From assembly GCA_027563935.2 (NCBI GenBank), contig CM050447.1, forward strand, positions 16,147,501-16,211,500: DNA of 64,000 nucleotides. The letters are read 5' to 3'. Below, piece after piece: positions 39,901 through 54,900 of the stretch. The DNA comes from Costus lasius. Lineage: Eukaryota; Streptophyta; Magnoliopsida; Zingiberales; Costaceae. The translations under genes and the position numbers were made by a program. Position 1 is the first letter of the stretch. Each line of letters opens with the position of its first letter. Below the pieces are notes generated by a model that did not search any database, was not told the DNA's origin, and saw only the letters and a program-made list of their open reading frames with translations.

Positions 39901-42900
39901 CATAGTTTTCATCTTGTGTAGGTTGCCTACTTTAGAAGTCCATGATGGTTATGTTGTTGGCATATATGTCTTGCCGCCACCACCATCTCCTTTCGCTCCA
40001 TCATTTGTGCTTATGTTATTCTCCGTATACTTGAATCATTTTACAACACTTTACATAGATATGCATGCAAAGGAGAAGATATTTCTTTATACCAAGGATC
40101 GGTTTTACCGGTCCGGTACCGGTCCGCCGGCCGACCGGTCTCGGAACCATGGTCGGAGCACGGTCGGACCACAGACGGCGGCGGACGGCAAGGTAGCGGC
40201 GGCTGAAGGCGTAGCAGGCGGTAGACGGCAGAGGCGGGAGGTTGGCGGCAGCTGGAAGCTTTGAACGAAGCTTCCGGCGGCAGCGGCAGCCAAATGCTTC
40301 GAACGAAGCTTCCGGATGAAGCTTCGTTCGGTTCCGCCGCCTCCGCTCACCCCGTCGCCCGCCTAGGGTTTACGGTTCCACCGGACGAACCGCCCGGTAC
40401 CGTTCCGTCCGGCGGCCGGAACGGATTTCAGATCCTTACTTTATACTTTATATTTTTTGCTTATTAATTGTAGGTAGTGGATTTATTGGAGCCTTCCTCT
40501 TTCTCGTGTCCTGTGATAATAAAGGCATGTCTTGAATGCTAAAGGTTTTTTTTTTACACTCTTGACTTAACAGTTGAGCTCATTGTGGTGTTGTGGTTGC
40601 GAAGACTTGTATGCTGTTTGGATTTAACTTTGCCTAAGTAACATGTCTTGTTCCAATCTATCATTTGTTATCATCACTTTCTAATTGGGTTTCTTGGTCT
40701 GTTTTAGATAGGGCCAAGGTGGAACACGAGACTCATCTATCATGGGATCTTGATTCTCTACTACTAACGGTCACTAATCCATCATCAAGTCATCATTTTC
40801 CGGAACAAATAAAGTGCCAAAAGGGTGCTCTATAATTTCTATCGCTTGCTTTTTTTTCCCCTTAAAGAATAGAATCCTAAGTCCAAGTCCTTTGTATGAA
40901 TTAATGAGAAAGTCTACAAATTGTGTTTGTATCCACTTGATGGCGACCATTATGTGAAGATACAAATTGCTATCTTTCATATGTATAGGGTTTTAACTCC
41001 AAATCTAGGTTCGAAGTATTGATCTGACCAGTTGTACTAGGCGGCGGTTGGATCGGTATGTACCAGTGCTACTAACATACGGTGCCAAAAGTTTTTATAT
41101 ATATTATGTATATTTATATAGCCGGCATCGATCATGTATTAGAACCAATCGATGGTTGGACTGGTACATACCGGTACAAAACTGTATTTTAAACCTTGCT
41201 CCAAAACTATAACCACTATTCAATAAGAAAAAAAATAAAATGCTATAATGTTGGTCAGTCTAATTTTATTTATAGTATAAGACAAGACTAAATTAACTAA
41301 AGAAATGAATTTAAACACTTTAACCAATTTTGTATTGCAAATCTATTGTAATTGAATCTCTAAATATCACTTCACCTTCTCGATACATCACTTTCTCTAA
41401 TTGCTACAATAGCTACTTTTGTATCTAGCTCTACGTGGAGTATCATATTTTGTAGTTCAATTAGTCCTGTTGTGATCCCAAGTTATACCATTATAGGTAT
41501 GCTAGATTTAGGCAGGAAGCTAAAAGGCAAAAAAGTTAAAATTATTAACATCTACAATAGTAATGAAATAATTAAAATAATTATATAAAAATTATTATAC
41601 TTAGCTAGAATTTTTTGTCTCATTCATTAGACTTTGGTGTTCTTAAATCATGTTTCTCCCATTGTTGGTTTCTTATCTATATCAACTTTTTGGAAGACTA
41701 TATATAGAGGTTCAACCACCATGCATATATAAGCTATATTATCCCTAAAGTGTGCATTGAGAATGATGCAATCTATTTCCTTGCCCTTTTGTAAAGTTAT
41801 GGAGATTCACACTACTCTTTGGTCGAGAACATTATCTTTAATTCTTTGTAACTAAAAATTTTAAACTAATAAAATAAGTAGCAAACCTCATAACCCAGGT
41901 TATTATATCTCACCCTTCACAAATTATTGTTTCTAAGTGGCACAAGTAGTCCAAATCACCTTTAATCAACTCTTTGACCCTCTTAAAGTTACTCTGGGTT
42001 GTCTCTCATAAGTTGGACAAGGTGCTTTGGTCAATCTATTCAATGATAGTCCTCAAGAGCCAACAAATGTATGTATGATGGGTCGATGCATCTATTGACT
42101 TTTGGAATGTCGAAGAAGCTATTTATACTCATCTTGGTAGGCCTATTCCAAGTTCCACACATGAGAGTTATGCCAAAGTCTTCCCTTTAGCTCTTCATGC
42201 TTCTAATCCAAAGAGTAGCTTGGTTGGGCATGATCTATTAGATGTAGTCGGGATAAAATTTATATTTGTAATAACTAATAAGGTAAATGAGTATCGTTAT
42301 AGGGTATCAATAACCCCCTAATATGTATATATAGATTTATCCTTTATATAAATTATACATGTACAAGCAACTAGTTTATGACCCAACACTTCTTAGATAT
42401 TGGTGGGTCATACACGGGTTGACCAATTGACACTAATAACCCTAACCTAAGCTTGCGAAACTTTGTGTTTGTGTCATATTGTGTTGGTAGGTCATGCCAT
42501 TTTTGGTTGGTCCTAGATTCAACCCGATACAACTGTGCATACCAATTAACCAGTATGTATTGGAGATGGTACAATGTTGATGTTGATGCATTCAGTATAT
42601 ATTGGTCTGAAACAATTGATATGGACCATAAACCTTGATTGATACCAAGGATTTAAAAACCGGTCCGGTACCGACTAGTTTGACCGGTTTGTACCGGTCA
42701 AGTGAAGGAGTGGTCTCGGAACCAAGGAAAACTGATGGTTTAAATTTAATTTTTTAATCACTGATCGACGGTACTATTCCCATGTGTGAACAGTGATGAA
42801 CAGTGGTGGATAGTACCGTTGGTAGAATTTTTTTATTAAAATTTATTATTTTATATTATATTTTATATTATAATATATAATCTAAGGTGTCCCCCACACC

Positions 42901-45900
42901 CTAATAAAGCCACCGACGAGCGTCGGTGGCTTTGTTAAATATTAAATATTAATTTATTATATGATAAGTATAAATTATAATTAATTTATTATATTTAATT
43001 AATTAATTAGAGTTTAATTATATAAATGGGGAGAATCTGCCATCGATGTGCTATCGGTGGCATGATTTCTTCAATAGTATTTTTCTTATTATATTAATTT
43101 TTAAATTTTTTAAAAAATAATATTAAAAAAATTCCTATAAATAGGCACAATTCGAAATTCAATTTTCGAAACTCTTTGAGATATTTTTAAGGAGGAGTCA
43201 TCGCTCTCTTTCCTTCTCATTTTCTCTAAAGAGAGATACTGATCTTGCGTGGCTCCATGCTCGTAAGATATCGGATAACCAGCACAATTGGCAGTGTATT
43301 CACTGTTAGAAAGTTTTCAAGGGTGGAGGGGCTACTCGTGTGAAGTATCATCTTGCCGGTGGATTTTCCGATGTTGCAAATTGTACCAAAGTGCCACAAG
43401 AGAAACGCAAAGCTGTCCAGGTGAATTTAGATTAGTTCAAAATAACCAAGCTACATTTGGCAGATGATCGAGTGGAATTCGACCGTCATGCCACAAAGCC
43501 CGCCGGTTATGATCCTTACCAAGGGAGCTATGATGATGTTGCTGACGAAATTCAGATTGAGGGAGCTATGTGTGCGTTCATGGCGTAATTTGCCCACGAA
43601 GAAGATGTGCGGTCTGCTTCCATGCAGTTTGCGGAGCGACCATTATACGAGGGCGGATCTGGGAGTGGGAGCGATATGGAAGGAAGTCCTCAATTGGGCC
43701 ATATCATTAGCATGTGGGGACGGACTAGAAATCATGCAGCACCACCATCAGGTAGAAGAGGTCTTTCTTCTTTTTTTGGCTTTCACCGGCGTACTAGGGG
43801 TCCCAATTCTACCCCCACTGATATTGATCCTAGGGCATTCCCCTCCCAATCAAATAAGCAGACGCGCATAGATGACATCTACACTAAGTCCTAAAAGGTG
43901 GATATCGGCAGAGCCATTTCAAAATGGTTTCACTTTAATAGGATTCTACCACATGCAGCAAGTGACATATATTATCGTTCGATAATGGCGAAAATTCAAG
44001 ATTGTGGGCCAGGAATTCAGCCCCCAAACCCTTATGAGATTGATGGACGATATCTCGACGATGAAGTTGAGGAGTGCAAAACTTGGATCAAAGGCATGAA
44101 ATCTCAATGGAAGACCTTCGGAGTCACATTAATGTGCGACGCTTGGACAAAGCTAACAAAGATGAGTATTATTAATTTTCTTATTTACTGCAATAGGAAA
44201 TTTATTTTTCAGAAGTCTGTAGATGCATCTTCTGAATTTCAAAATACAGTTTATATTTGTAGCATTATATGGAGGGTGATAGAAGAAATCGGTCCGCAAT
44301 ATATCGTGCAGCTAATTACTGATAATGATAGTAATTTTAAAAGAGTTGCCTATCTGATCACTCAAGATTTTTCACATATTATTTAGTCACCGTGCGTCGC
44401 ACACTGCATCAATTTGATGATGAAGGATATTGGGGAATTAGATAAAGTGAAAAATACTTTATAGGGTGCCTAGACAATGTCCTGATTTATTTACAACCAT
44501 CATTGAGTCCATGCACAAATGAATTTTATAGAATGAGAAATACTACATCCCACGGCAACGAGATTTGCAACTCATTTTTTACTTTTGAAATCATTAATGT
44601 CTAAAAAATGGGTTTGAAAGCAATGTTCACATTCCCAAGAATGAGGTAGTTCTAATTTTTCATTCTCAATAGATGGAAAAATAGTTGAGAATGTAGTTCT
44701 CAATGGATGTTTATGGGTTAGTGTAGCTGATATATTTACACGGTGGTCGAACCCCTTACGTGGTCTTACGTAAAATAGATATGGACAAAAAAACAATGAT
44801 GGGTGAAATATATCACATGATTCATCAATGCAAAAAAGTAATTACTAAGAAATTTGGATCCCGAAGCAATAGATATATTGATATTATAAGCCATTGGTGA
44901 GACACGCAGATGCGTCAAGATATTCATGCGACTGCTAAGTATTATCAAATTTTTAAAATTTTTATTATTATATACTAAGTGCTCATTGATGATTTTTTTG
45001 GTTTACAACTTATTATCTTAATTCGTCATACTAATATCGATACAATTTAAGGAGTGAGTAAGAATTACTCAATTTATTCAGAAGTGTGATATATCGCATA
45101 GAGACCGATTCAGATGCGGTAGCCGCGGCAATTACGAAAGTCGTTTGTATCGCGAAGTGGAAATGACTTTCGGAGATCCAATAGCACTAGATCTCAGATA
45201 CCGAATTGATCCAAGTAAGTTTATTTTTAAAGTATATTCTTTTACCATAACAATTGTTAATTAAAAAGTTTAAATTTACTTTCAGCTGAATAGTGGTTAC
45301 AATTTAGTGCAAATGTACTAAATTTACAAAAGATAGCTATTCGCATCCTGTCATAATGTGTTTCTTTCAGCGGATGCGAACACAATTGGTCAACCTTTTT
45401 TTGATACACATGAAGGTTGACAATCGATTATCATATCGTCGTCTTGAGAAAATGGTTTACGTGCACTATAATATGCTACTCAGGCTACGTATTTTACGAG
45501 AAGAAAACGAGATAGAATCTGAAGATGTAGATCTGTTCGATGAATCATTTATACCAGATGACAGTGACCCCACGATGGAATAGTGGTCAACTTAAGATAA
45601 TTGAGACATGGCCCACGATGAACCTGGTGATCCACCTCAGCCTTCTCAATATATTTCTCAGTTAGTAGAAAGCAAAGTCGGCAATCAACTTGAACAGAGG
45701 AGCCCAATTGATGTACAAGATGATACTGATAAATGGTGTATGGAGGAGACTGATCTACGTCCACGTAGATCACAACCAGTACAACCGTCTTCCCAAATAC
45801 AATCAGGTGTATTTAGAAGGAAGACAATAGAAAAGTGGCCTACGACTGCAGAAGGAAAAGACATTGTGAGCCCAATAGAAGAAGATGACGAGTCAGAATG

Positions 45901-48900
45901 CTAGTACAGATGCCAGTATAGCTGACGGTGGTGGTGGGTCAAGTTATATGTCTGCTACATAACAACAAGTAGAGCCATGGATGGATGAGGTAGGGTACAC
46001 TCATTTAACTCAAGATGATGATCATGGCCAACGTACAACCCAACCATTACAATATCAAAGGCGAGGCAAGAGATCAACCACTCGATGATCATGGCCGTCT
46101 TTTACACAAAACTAGTTTTTTTCGGGTTTACCGCCGGTATCGGTTGGTACGTACCGGTTCGGCGCTATACCGGAACGGTATACCAGACCGGTTTTCTGAA
46201 CCTTGATTGATACTAGTATAAGGTTGGTATAATACTCTATATATTTATATACATATAATGTATATGTATATATGTATGTATGTATGGTACCTTATATTGG
46301 TACAAATAGTACCATATATCGGTACAATTGATATTCAAAACTTTGTATGGAATAAGTTATGAAATGTTAGAAAGTTACTGTAGGAATCTTAGGATTTTAG
46401 TATCTTAGACTCCTGTAGGAATATCTATATATGATCTATGAAACGTATCAAATTTATATTCATTATAATATTTAGAGAGCTATCATTCACATCAAATTAG
46501 TACCAAGATTGTTGGTCATACAAAGGAAAACTTATAGAATATGGAATATGAGGTAATAAATCACATGAAATTAGTACCAAGATTGTTGGTCATACAAAGG
46601 AAAACTTATAGAATATGGAATATGAGGTAATAAATCACATATTACTCCAAAAATACCTGAGTATGAGCTTTTGAAATTTGTCAAATTTATATTCCAAATA
46701 ATGTGTTTGAACTTTGAAGTTATTCCTCATATTATAGAGGAATCTAATTATTTTTATAAATTTATATTGAAATTTTAGGCTTTGAATCAAGGTAATATAT
46801 TGCTGAGAACTCTATCCAATTAAGGATAAGTTATACTTGGATATTTGCAAAGTAAATATCCAAGTAAATAGTGTATACATTGGACCTATTTAAGGGGATT
46901 TAATTTGTTTTTCATATACAATTTAAAATTATATTATTTTTGCTTTAGTGTTCTATCTGCATATAGTTTTTCAAGGTGATCCTTGCTGCAAGATCACTAG
47001 TATAATTTCTTACTGCCACTTGATGTAGTTGATTAAAGTGATTTATGGATGATTCTTCTTGAATTTCACTATGATATGTATCCTCTGCACACCATATTTG
47101 AAAGTAACTATAACAAAATTGTCTTGCAGTTTGATTATTCTTGTTACATCTCATTCCTTATATGTATTGAAGATCAATTTTTTCCTAGTTTAGTTAGTCC
47201 TTTAATGGGTGAGTTTGGCTGTATGGTTGATCTTGTTAGATCTCATCTAGCTTAATCAGTTAATGGGTGTGTTTGAGATTGCATTTACAAAGTGTTTTTA
47301 TATCCGAAGTATTTTGGAAGTACAAAGGACGCTTGTTAGATTTCAAATGACACTCTAAAGCATTTGCCTTTTTTTTTCTCCCAAAACTCACTATTAAAAA
47401 TTAGGTTAGACCGTTTGAATGTGTTATTTAAAAGTGACTTTACGGAGACACTATGGAAATGCCAAAACACGCCAAAATTCAGCCAATATGGTCTCTTCTT
47501 CCATGTTTTGATATTCATCACCATGTAAAATATTTGTTTTAATGTTTTACCTTTCACCACTTGTAGGAAGTAGAAAAATAAGGACTAGACTTTCTTTCTC
47601 TAATCCTCCTATAAACTTTGGTATAATTTGCAGGGACTTCTACAGTAACAGTTCAGACGGAGGACACTGTTACCGCTAGAGGAAGAAATGCAATTTTCTC
47701 CACTTTGGTTGGCATAATTTCGACAACCCTAGGTGGACTTAGCTACTGTCTCATTAGTGCTGGTGCAAAGACTGCTGATCAACCTGTGTATGAATTCTCC
47801 CTGCTAATTACTAAAGTTTCAGCTAGTTGTAAAGTATTTTCAAATTGAACATTCTTGTGATTTTTTTGGTTTCCTAGGTGTCATTAAATGCAAACGTTTC
47901 ATATCTTTGCAAAAGCTTCTTGTCCTGTGAAAGTATGAACTAATCTGTATCTGTTGCAGGGAAATTGAATGAAGATAAAACAATTTAAAAGAAAGTTGAG
48001 CTAAGCTAGCACAAACAGTCCTGTGAACGTATATTTTTGGTAGTACTATGTGTTAAACCATGACCAAGAACAGAATAGATGTAGAAGTAAAATAAACTAC
48101 TAGTTAATGGTGCTTTACTGATCTGAACTGTTGTTTTTCACTAATTACAAGTTTACGGATATAATAAGTGGAAACTGAGGGTTATCATCTTGATTTGCAC
48201 AGGTGACTCCTCCCTATGAGTTATTTTGAGGTGATGGATCTCTCATCACATGGGAGTGTTGTTAGAGAAGCTCTTCTCTTTACCATTGATTCTTGGGTGG
48301 GTTGTGGGCCAGTAATGGTCAAATGAAGTACACACTTTATTGGTGTGCAAATGGCTTTGCTAGGCTTTGAGAAGGGAAGAATGTGACATGTTGCTTACAC
48401 TGATTGCCCAAAGGATGTGGAGTTATTCCTCCTTCAATGCATTTATGAGCAAGAGACCACTTCACTTGGCTGGCTAGTTATTTTAGGCTGGTAGATCTCT
48501 CATGACATTTTATATAATCCAAGGTTAAAATGTACCATGCTAGGACGTCATCTGCATACGCTATACTGTTTTAGTAGAGATCTCAACAGCTAGGTAAATT
48601 TTTATATTGTACTTGTGCAAATGTATCGTACAAGTATGTAATAGGCATCTGCCCAAGCCACGGAATGAGAATGCCTGGGCTACAATCTAAAGTCTAAACT
48701 AAGAAAGACTATGCAACTATATGTTTTGCAAGTTTCTAACTTGCCATAGCCACCTTAAAGCATTAGATAGCTAATGCCCACATTTCAACTTTTAAGATAG
48801 TTCAGAACTTATGATATGGTAGTACAGATTATTCAAAACCACATGCAGCTGGAATCATAAAAAAGTGCAAAGGGCATTTCTTCCGTGCTGCCCAGTCGGC

Positions 48901-51900
48901 TGAGATTCTCCAGCAGAGGCCAATCATGCTCTATATCTCAGAATTCCTAATTCACTGTTGGCCAGATTTAAGCTTTCTCTGGCTAACAAGGTTTCTTGAT
49001 TCTATCTCTACTGTTCTGCATTGATTTTGTCTGAATATTCTCAATTCCTGCTCTTCTAGTATACATTAACTTTAGGGACGCAACTACTTGAGCCAATTCC
49101 CCCCTCTTTGTCGTGGATTTGGATGAGCTACGCTCTAAATCTTACTTAGTCTTTCGAGTCTTTGGATTCATTCTACCTTCCCTATTGTTGGAATTTCTGA
49201 CATACTTCTTAAGTTCGTTTTTACTAGATGTTTTTCTGAGTTGTTTGTCCTATCCGAAATTTTACCTAAATATTTTGAATGGAATCTATTTCTGCTCGGG
49301 CTGTTCTGTGGAGGAATAATATAACACAAGGAGAGATCCAAGGTGAAGGAAAAAAAATCTAGTTTCAAAATCTTGGAGCTCTCTATTCTCATCAAAGTCT
49401 AGTATCAATGAAAATTGCCCTTTGACTCAATCTGAAGTAGTCTTTGATAAAGAAATACTCCAGATCTCGGTGAATGAAGAAGAGATTGAAAAAAATATTA
49501 ACTATTGGAAGCATGCTTTGGTTGGATATTTTATTGGTTCAATATCAGCTTTCCAGCTTTCCAAATGATTAAAATGAGGGCATTAGCAATATGGAATCCA
49601 AATGATTAAAATGTTGTCAAATTCAGCTGGGTTTCTCATATTCAGATTCGAGCTTGAGGAGGATAAATTGAGTGTCCTTCAGGAAGGTCCATGGTTTTTC
49701 ATAGATAGAATATTAATATTAAAACAGTGGACCCCGGCTGAATCACTTGAGAAAATTAATTTTTCTGCAATTCCCTTATGGGTGAAGATATATGGTCTGC
49801 CCCTTAGTTGGTGGTTTGGGGGTATCATTGGAAAGATAGCTAGTGTATTAGGTAAACCCCTTTTTATGGACCAAGCTACTTCAAACCATAGTAGCATTGG
49901 TTATGCACGTGTTTGTGTTGAAATGGAAGTGGCAATGGAATCTAGAAATGAGTTCAAAGTTTCTGTAAATGGCGATATGGATGTTCAGATTCGGTTTGAA
50001 TATGAATAGAGGCCTCAAAGTTGCAAAATTTGTTTAATATTACGCGATTCAGAGTTGTTTGAAAACAGAACAAAGACAAGTCAAGTTACCAAAATCAGAA
50101 ATTACTAATGTGGTTGGAGTGGAGAATATTGACACAACTAGCAAACTAGATAATGAACAGACCCAAAACTCTCTGGTATTAGAAAAAACAAATTTGTCAT
50201 CGGACTGAAATAGAAAAGGCTATATCCCAAGTAAATGAAATACAATTTGTTGGAATTGCTGGAATTGGAGGGGGCAAGAAGAAAAAGAGGGAAAAAAGGT
50301 TAAACAATAGAGTCAAGATGTATATAAGCCTGATGACCCACAACTCAAGGATCCTAAGAGCAAAGATCCTTCATCATCAAAGATCACATGAAAGACCTAT
50401 AATGTGTTGGAATATTAGGGGACTAAACTCCCCCGAAAACAAGCTGAAATATGGGATGCTCTTAAACGGCATTCCATTCAAATACTATTCTTGCTAGAAA
50501 CGAGAGTGCAGGAAGCAAAGCACAAGAGGATTCTTACCAATCTAGTACCAGTCCAGGGATTCTTTTGTAACTACTGTGATATTAAAAGAGGAAGGATATG
50601 GTGTCTCTGGAATACAAGTTATTATGACATCCAAATTATTAGCTCATCCTCGCAGGTTATAAATGGATGGATTAAAGAAGTTAGGACTGACAAAAGATTT
50701 CAGGTATAAGTGGTTTACCGTCTCTATTCAAGATAGGAAGGACATGATATCTAGATACAATTTGGGTAAAATGAATATGAACCATCCACGGATGATATTA
50801 GGTGATTTCAATATGATATTCAGCCATAATGAAAAATTAGGGGAAATCAGTTAGAATACACGTTATCATTGATAATGTTGATATGTTAAATCAATTAGAA
50901 ATTTGAGATGTAAAATGGAAAGGAGCCTTTTATACATGGTCAAATCTAAAGCAAGGGCAAGAGAGAATATTGTGTAAAATGTAAATTAGATCGGGTATTG
51001 CCTAAAGAATGGGTAAATGCGAACATTAATGCTGAGATTATATTCCTAAATCCCGATATTTCATATCATTCTCCCTCACTGATCTTATTTGGTTTCCAAA
51101 CAGTTCAGATTTAATTTTTTTTTTAATTTTTGGGCAAATCATAAATGCATGCATGAGCTGGTTAAACGAGTTTGGCTAGACAATCGATGGAAAGGAACTC
51201 CTATGTTTGTCCCGGTACAAAAATTGAAAGCAGTCAAGAAAGAATTAAAAATATGGGCACATCAATTTAAGAAGCAACGTCAAGAGAATTCAAGGAACAT
51301 CTGAGCGGAATTAGAACTCATTAAAGAAGGATGGCATGAAAATACTAGCTTGGAGGATTTTCGTATAAAGGAGAAAGAATTACAGGAGAATTTACTAACA
51401 TGTCTTAAGGAAGAGGAAGCAGTTCTTCAACAAAGATCTAGGGACTTCAGGATTTCCTTAGGGGATTCAACTACTAAATATTTCTATAACTCCATGCTCA
51501 TCTGTCAAAACAAAAACTCAATTATGACAATTAAAGGTATGATGGCAATTTAATAGTTGGTAGTCTGTTGGAAAAGGAGGCAATGGATTTCTTTGCATTT
51601 CTATTAGGCTCAATTTTGAAAGATAGACCTATACTGGTGCGGAATAAGATTTCACAAGCATCTTATGATCTATTAAACAGCCCAATTACTGTCACAGAAA
51701 TTGAAAATGTCATCATTACAGTAAATATTAATAAAGCACTTGGGGCGGATGGTCTAAATGCTGGTTTCTTCCGTTCTTGATGGAGTATCATTAGATCAGA
51801 TTTAGTTACAGCAATTATGGATTTCTTTAATTCAGGAAATCTTCTTAAACAGATAAATATTACTTCCATAACCCTTATTCCCAAGGACTAGAATCCTAAT

Positions 51901-54900
51901 ACATTTGGGGAGTATAGGCCTATATCGGTTTGCAAAGTTCTCTATAGACTTATCTCAAAAATCTTTGCAAATCGGTTGAAATATATCCCGGAAGATATCA
52001 CTGATTACAATCAACATGCTTTTCTTAAAGGACGATCCATCTACGAGAATATTTTTTTATGTCATGAACTGTTCCATAATTATCATAGACTCAAAGGGCC
52101 ACCTTTTATGAGCATTAAGATTGATTTTCATAAGGCTTATGACTCAGTCTGTTGGGACTTTGTTTTAAGCCTCTTAAAAGCTTTTAATTTTCCACCAAGA
52201 GTAATAAACTGGATTGCTGAATGCATCTTCTCCATGACATTTTCATTAAACCTTAATGGGCAAGATGCAGGGTTTTTTAAATGTACAAGGCTCCTTATTT
52301 GTTTATTATGGTTATGCAACACCTCAGCATTTGTTATTATAGGAGATGGAGCAAGGGAACTTGCACCTTCATAGGAAATGCAAAAACCCTATTATTACTA
52401 ACTTGAAATTTGCAGATGATGTTATTATTTTCTGTAGAGTAGGTAGAGGCACAATCTGCGTTGAGTGTGAAGAAGGTATTGGACCAGTTTGCTGCAGTTT
52501 CAGGATTGGGTATAAATCTAGAAAAATCTCTTATTTTTTTCTCAGCTTTTGATAAAGAGTTGCAAAGGCAGTCGTTGGGGATGGAAATTGGGCACCTTCC
52601 AATTAGGTACTTGGGTATTCCATTACTTAATAAGAAGGTCACATACAAAGATTATCTACCGCTATTAGAAAAAGTCGCAAAAAAACTTTTAGCATGGAAG
52701 AGCAAATTACTATCTTATGCAGGATGTGTGGAGTTGATTCGCTCTGTTTGTTATGGGAGTATCACTTATTGGTGCGGGGCTTTTAAACTCTCTAAATCAA
52801 TAGTGAGTAGATTGCATTTAGATAATATCTTGTTTTATTTGGGGAATAGATACTAAACATGGTATTCACAAAGTGTCATGCGGTAAGATGACTAATCCTA
52901 CATAAATGGGAGGACGGGCCCTCACGAATATACATATATTGAATTCTGCACTACTCATGAGATGTATTTGGAATATTGTAGTAAAAAAGGATTCATTATG
53001 GATTAAATGGATTAATGCTCATTACTTAAAAAAGTATTCTATTTGGATAATACCATTGCTAAACTCGTGTTCCTGGTGTCTACATAGCATTCTTTCTGAA
53101 AGGAGGATGGGCCTCAGGAATATACATATATTGAATTCTGCACTACACATGAGATGTATTTGGAATATTGCAGTCAAAAAGGATTCATTATGGATTAAAT
53201 GGATTAACGCTCATTACTTAAAAAAGTATTCTATTTGGACAATACCATTGCTAAACTCGTGTTACTGGTGTCTACATAGTATTCTTTCTGAAAGGAAGGC
53301 TTGTCAACAACTTATCACTTATAACATTGCCAATGGGGAGTCAATTAGTATGTGGCATGATCCTAGGTTCAATTCCACAACATTATATGATTTGGTGGAA
53401 AATTTCAAAATTGAAAATCCGTCCGGGGTCAATGCCAAGTTAAGCAATTTAATTATAAATGGGAAGTGGGATATGCCTATCCCTAGATCTATAGCTTTAA
53501 AGGACATTTACAAAGACTTTTCTCATTTACCTAGTAGATCTGATTTACTAATGAATGAAATATATGGAAACGTACAACTACTGGGACCTTCTCTATTAGA
53601 TCAGCATGTTTAGCTGTAGCACAGGGTCAAAAAGTTGACTGGGGAGATTTAGTTTGGTTTGGTGGTAGAATTCCCAATTTTAATTTTTCTTTTATAACAT
53701 GAATGGTATGTCATAAGAAAATCCCTACCTTGGGTAGACTTATTAAATGGGGTGTTTTATCATGGCGAGAATGCTACTTTTGTAATCCATGTGAAGAAAC
53801 CATAGACCATATTTTCTTTGAATGCGATGAGATTAAATCGATATGGGAATCACTATCATCTGTTTGCAGGGTAAAAGTGGAATCATCTCGGTGGGCTGAT
53901 ATATTACAAGTCTTATGTACCAACTCTAGAAGGAACGATACATGACAACACTTAAAAAATTATTATTAACCGGAGCAGTATATCATATTTGGGCTGAAAG
54001 AAATAGAGGAGCATTTCATAATCTATGTAGAAGTTCGAAACAAGTTTAGCTGCAGTTTTTACTGATGTCAAAAGGAAGATCAAAATATTACCAGAGGCTT
54101 CTAGGAACCCTTAGAGTATTATGGATTATGTATCTACTTGGGATCAGGTACTAAGGGGTGATCGAAAAGGAATGTCTCATCAAAATCCATTGTCTCTACT
54201 CTCTTAACCTTGTTTTCTGATAATTTTGCTACTGCCTTTGCTATAAAAGTTTAGTTGGAAATTCTCCCATTTTGGAAAGTCTAGCTGGAATTCTCCCATT
54301 GAATGGTTAATGTGCCTTCCTGAACAGGAAATTAAGGAATTAATTAGTTTTGTGTTGAATTTTGTTGGTTCTCACCATATGTGGGTTATATTTGGCGTTG
54401 TTCTATGCTGAAAATTAAATAGTTGTTCACTTAGCGAATTGAGTTGATTCTATAATTGCTCAGTGCCGAAGATTGAATTCTAGATGGATGTAAATGCAAT
54501 TTGATGATGCAAGGTGTTGATTTTTTCACTAAGTACTACTATAACTTTTTGGAAATCTGTTTCCTTTTGGAAATTTGGAGTGATGTCATGTAATGTGAAG
54601 GAAGTGTATCCCTATTATGATGGAGACGTGTGGGTCTGATTGTATAAACTTTGATGTAATTTTTTTTTCATTTATAGAATTCTTCTTGCTTTTTGGCAAA
54701 AAAAGCTACACTCAGTCGCTCATTATCTTGGACGGAAAATCTGTTGGCAACAACTTTATTTGTGCCCTGTTGTCTTGTGACTAAGCTCCATCAAATATTA
54801 TGTTAGTTTATCCCAAGTGATTTTTCAGTAGTCTACAAAATCTCTTTAATGAATCGATCAATCATCATCGTTTTCAATTTAAGTATAATGAGCTAAGCAT

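Larger units (their letters stand above)
49340..54706 (+). mobile_element. L1-type LINE retrotransposon, defective
   Basis: In order on the plus strand: ORF1 with DUF4283 (about 49370-50009), endonuclease (about 50400-50850), reverse transcriptase (about 51570-52560), a connecting region, and a zf-RVT domain (53703-53945). The 3' end TTTTTGGCAAAAAAA at about 54690-54706 is typical of plant L1 elements. The 5' end is not fixed; homology starts about 49340 but the element may begin near 49100. No certain target duplication was found. It lies in the same orientation as the host gene. Confidence 0.85.

Noticed and set aside
40105..40467. Proline- and alanine-rich frames at the GC-rich hAT element
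   Set aside because: They are produced by the GC-rich core of the short transposon, whose borders are set by the CTTTATAC duplication.
49113..49140. Possible LINE target duplication (GCTACGCTC near 49127 against GCTACACTC at about 54707)
   Set aside because: Only a short imperfect match; not enough to set the 5' end of the LINE.
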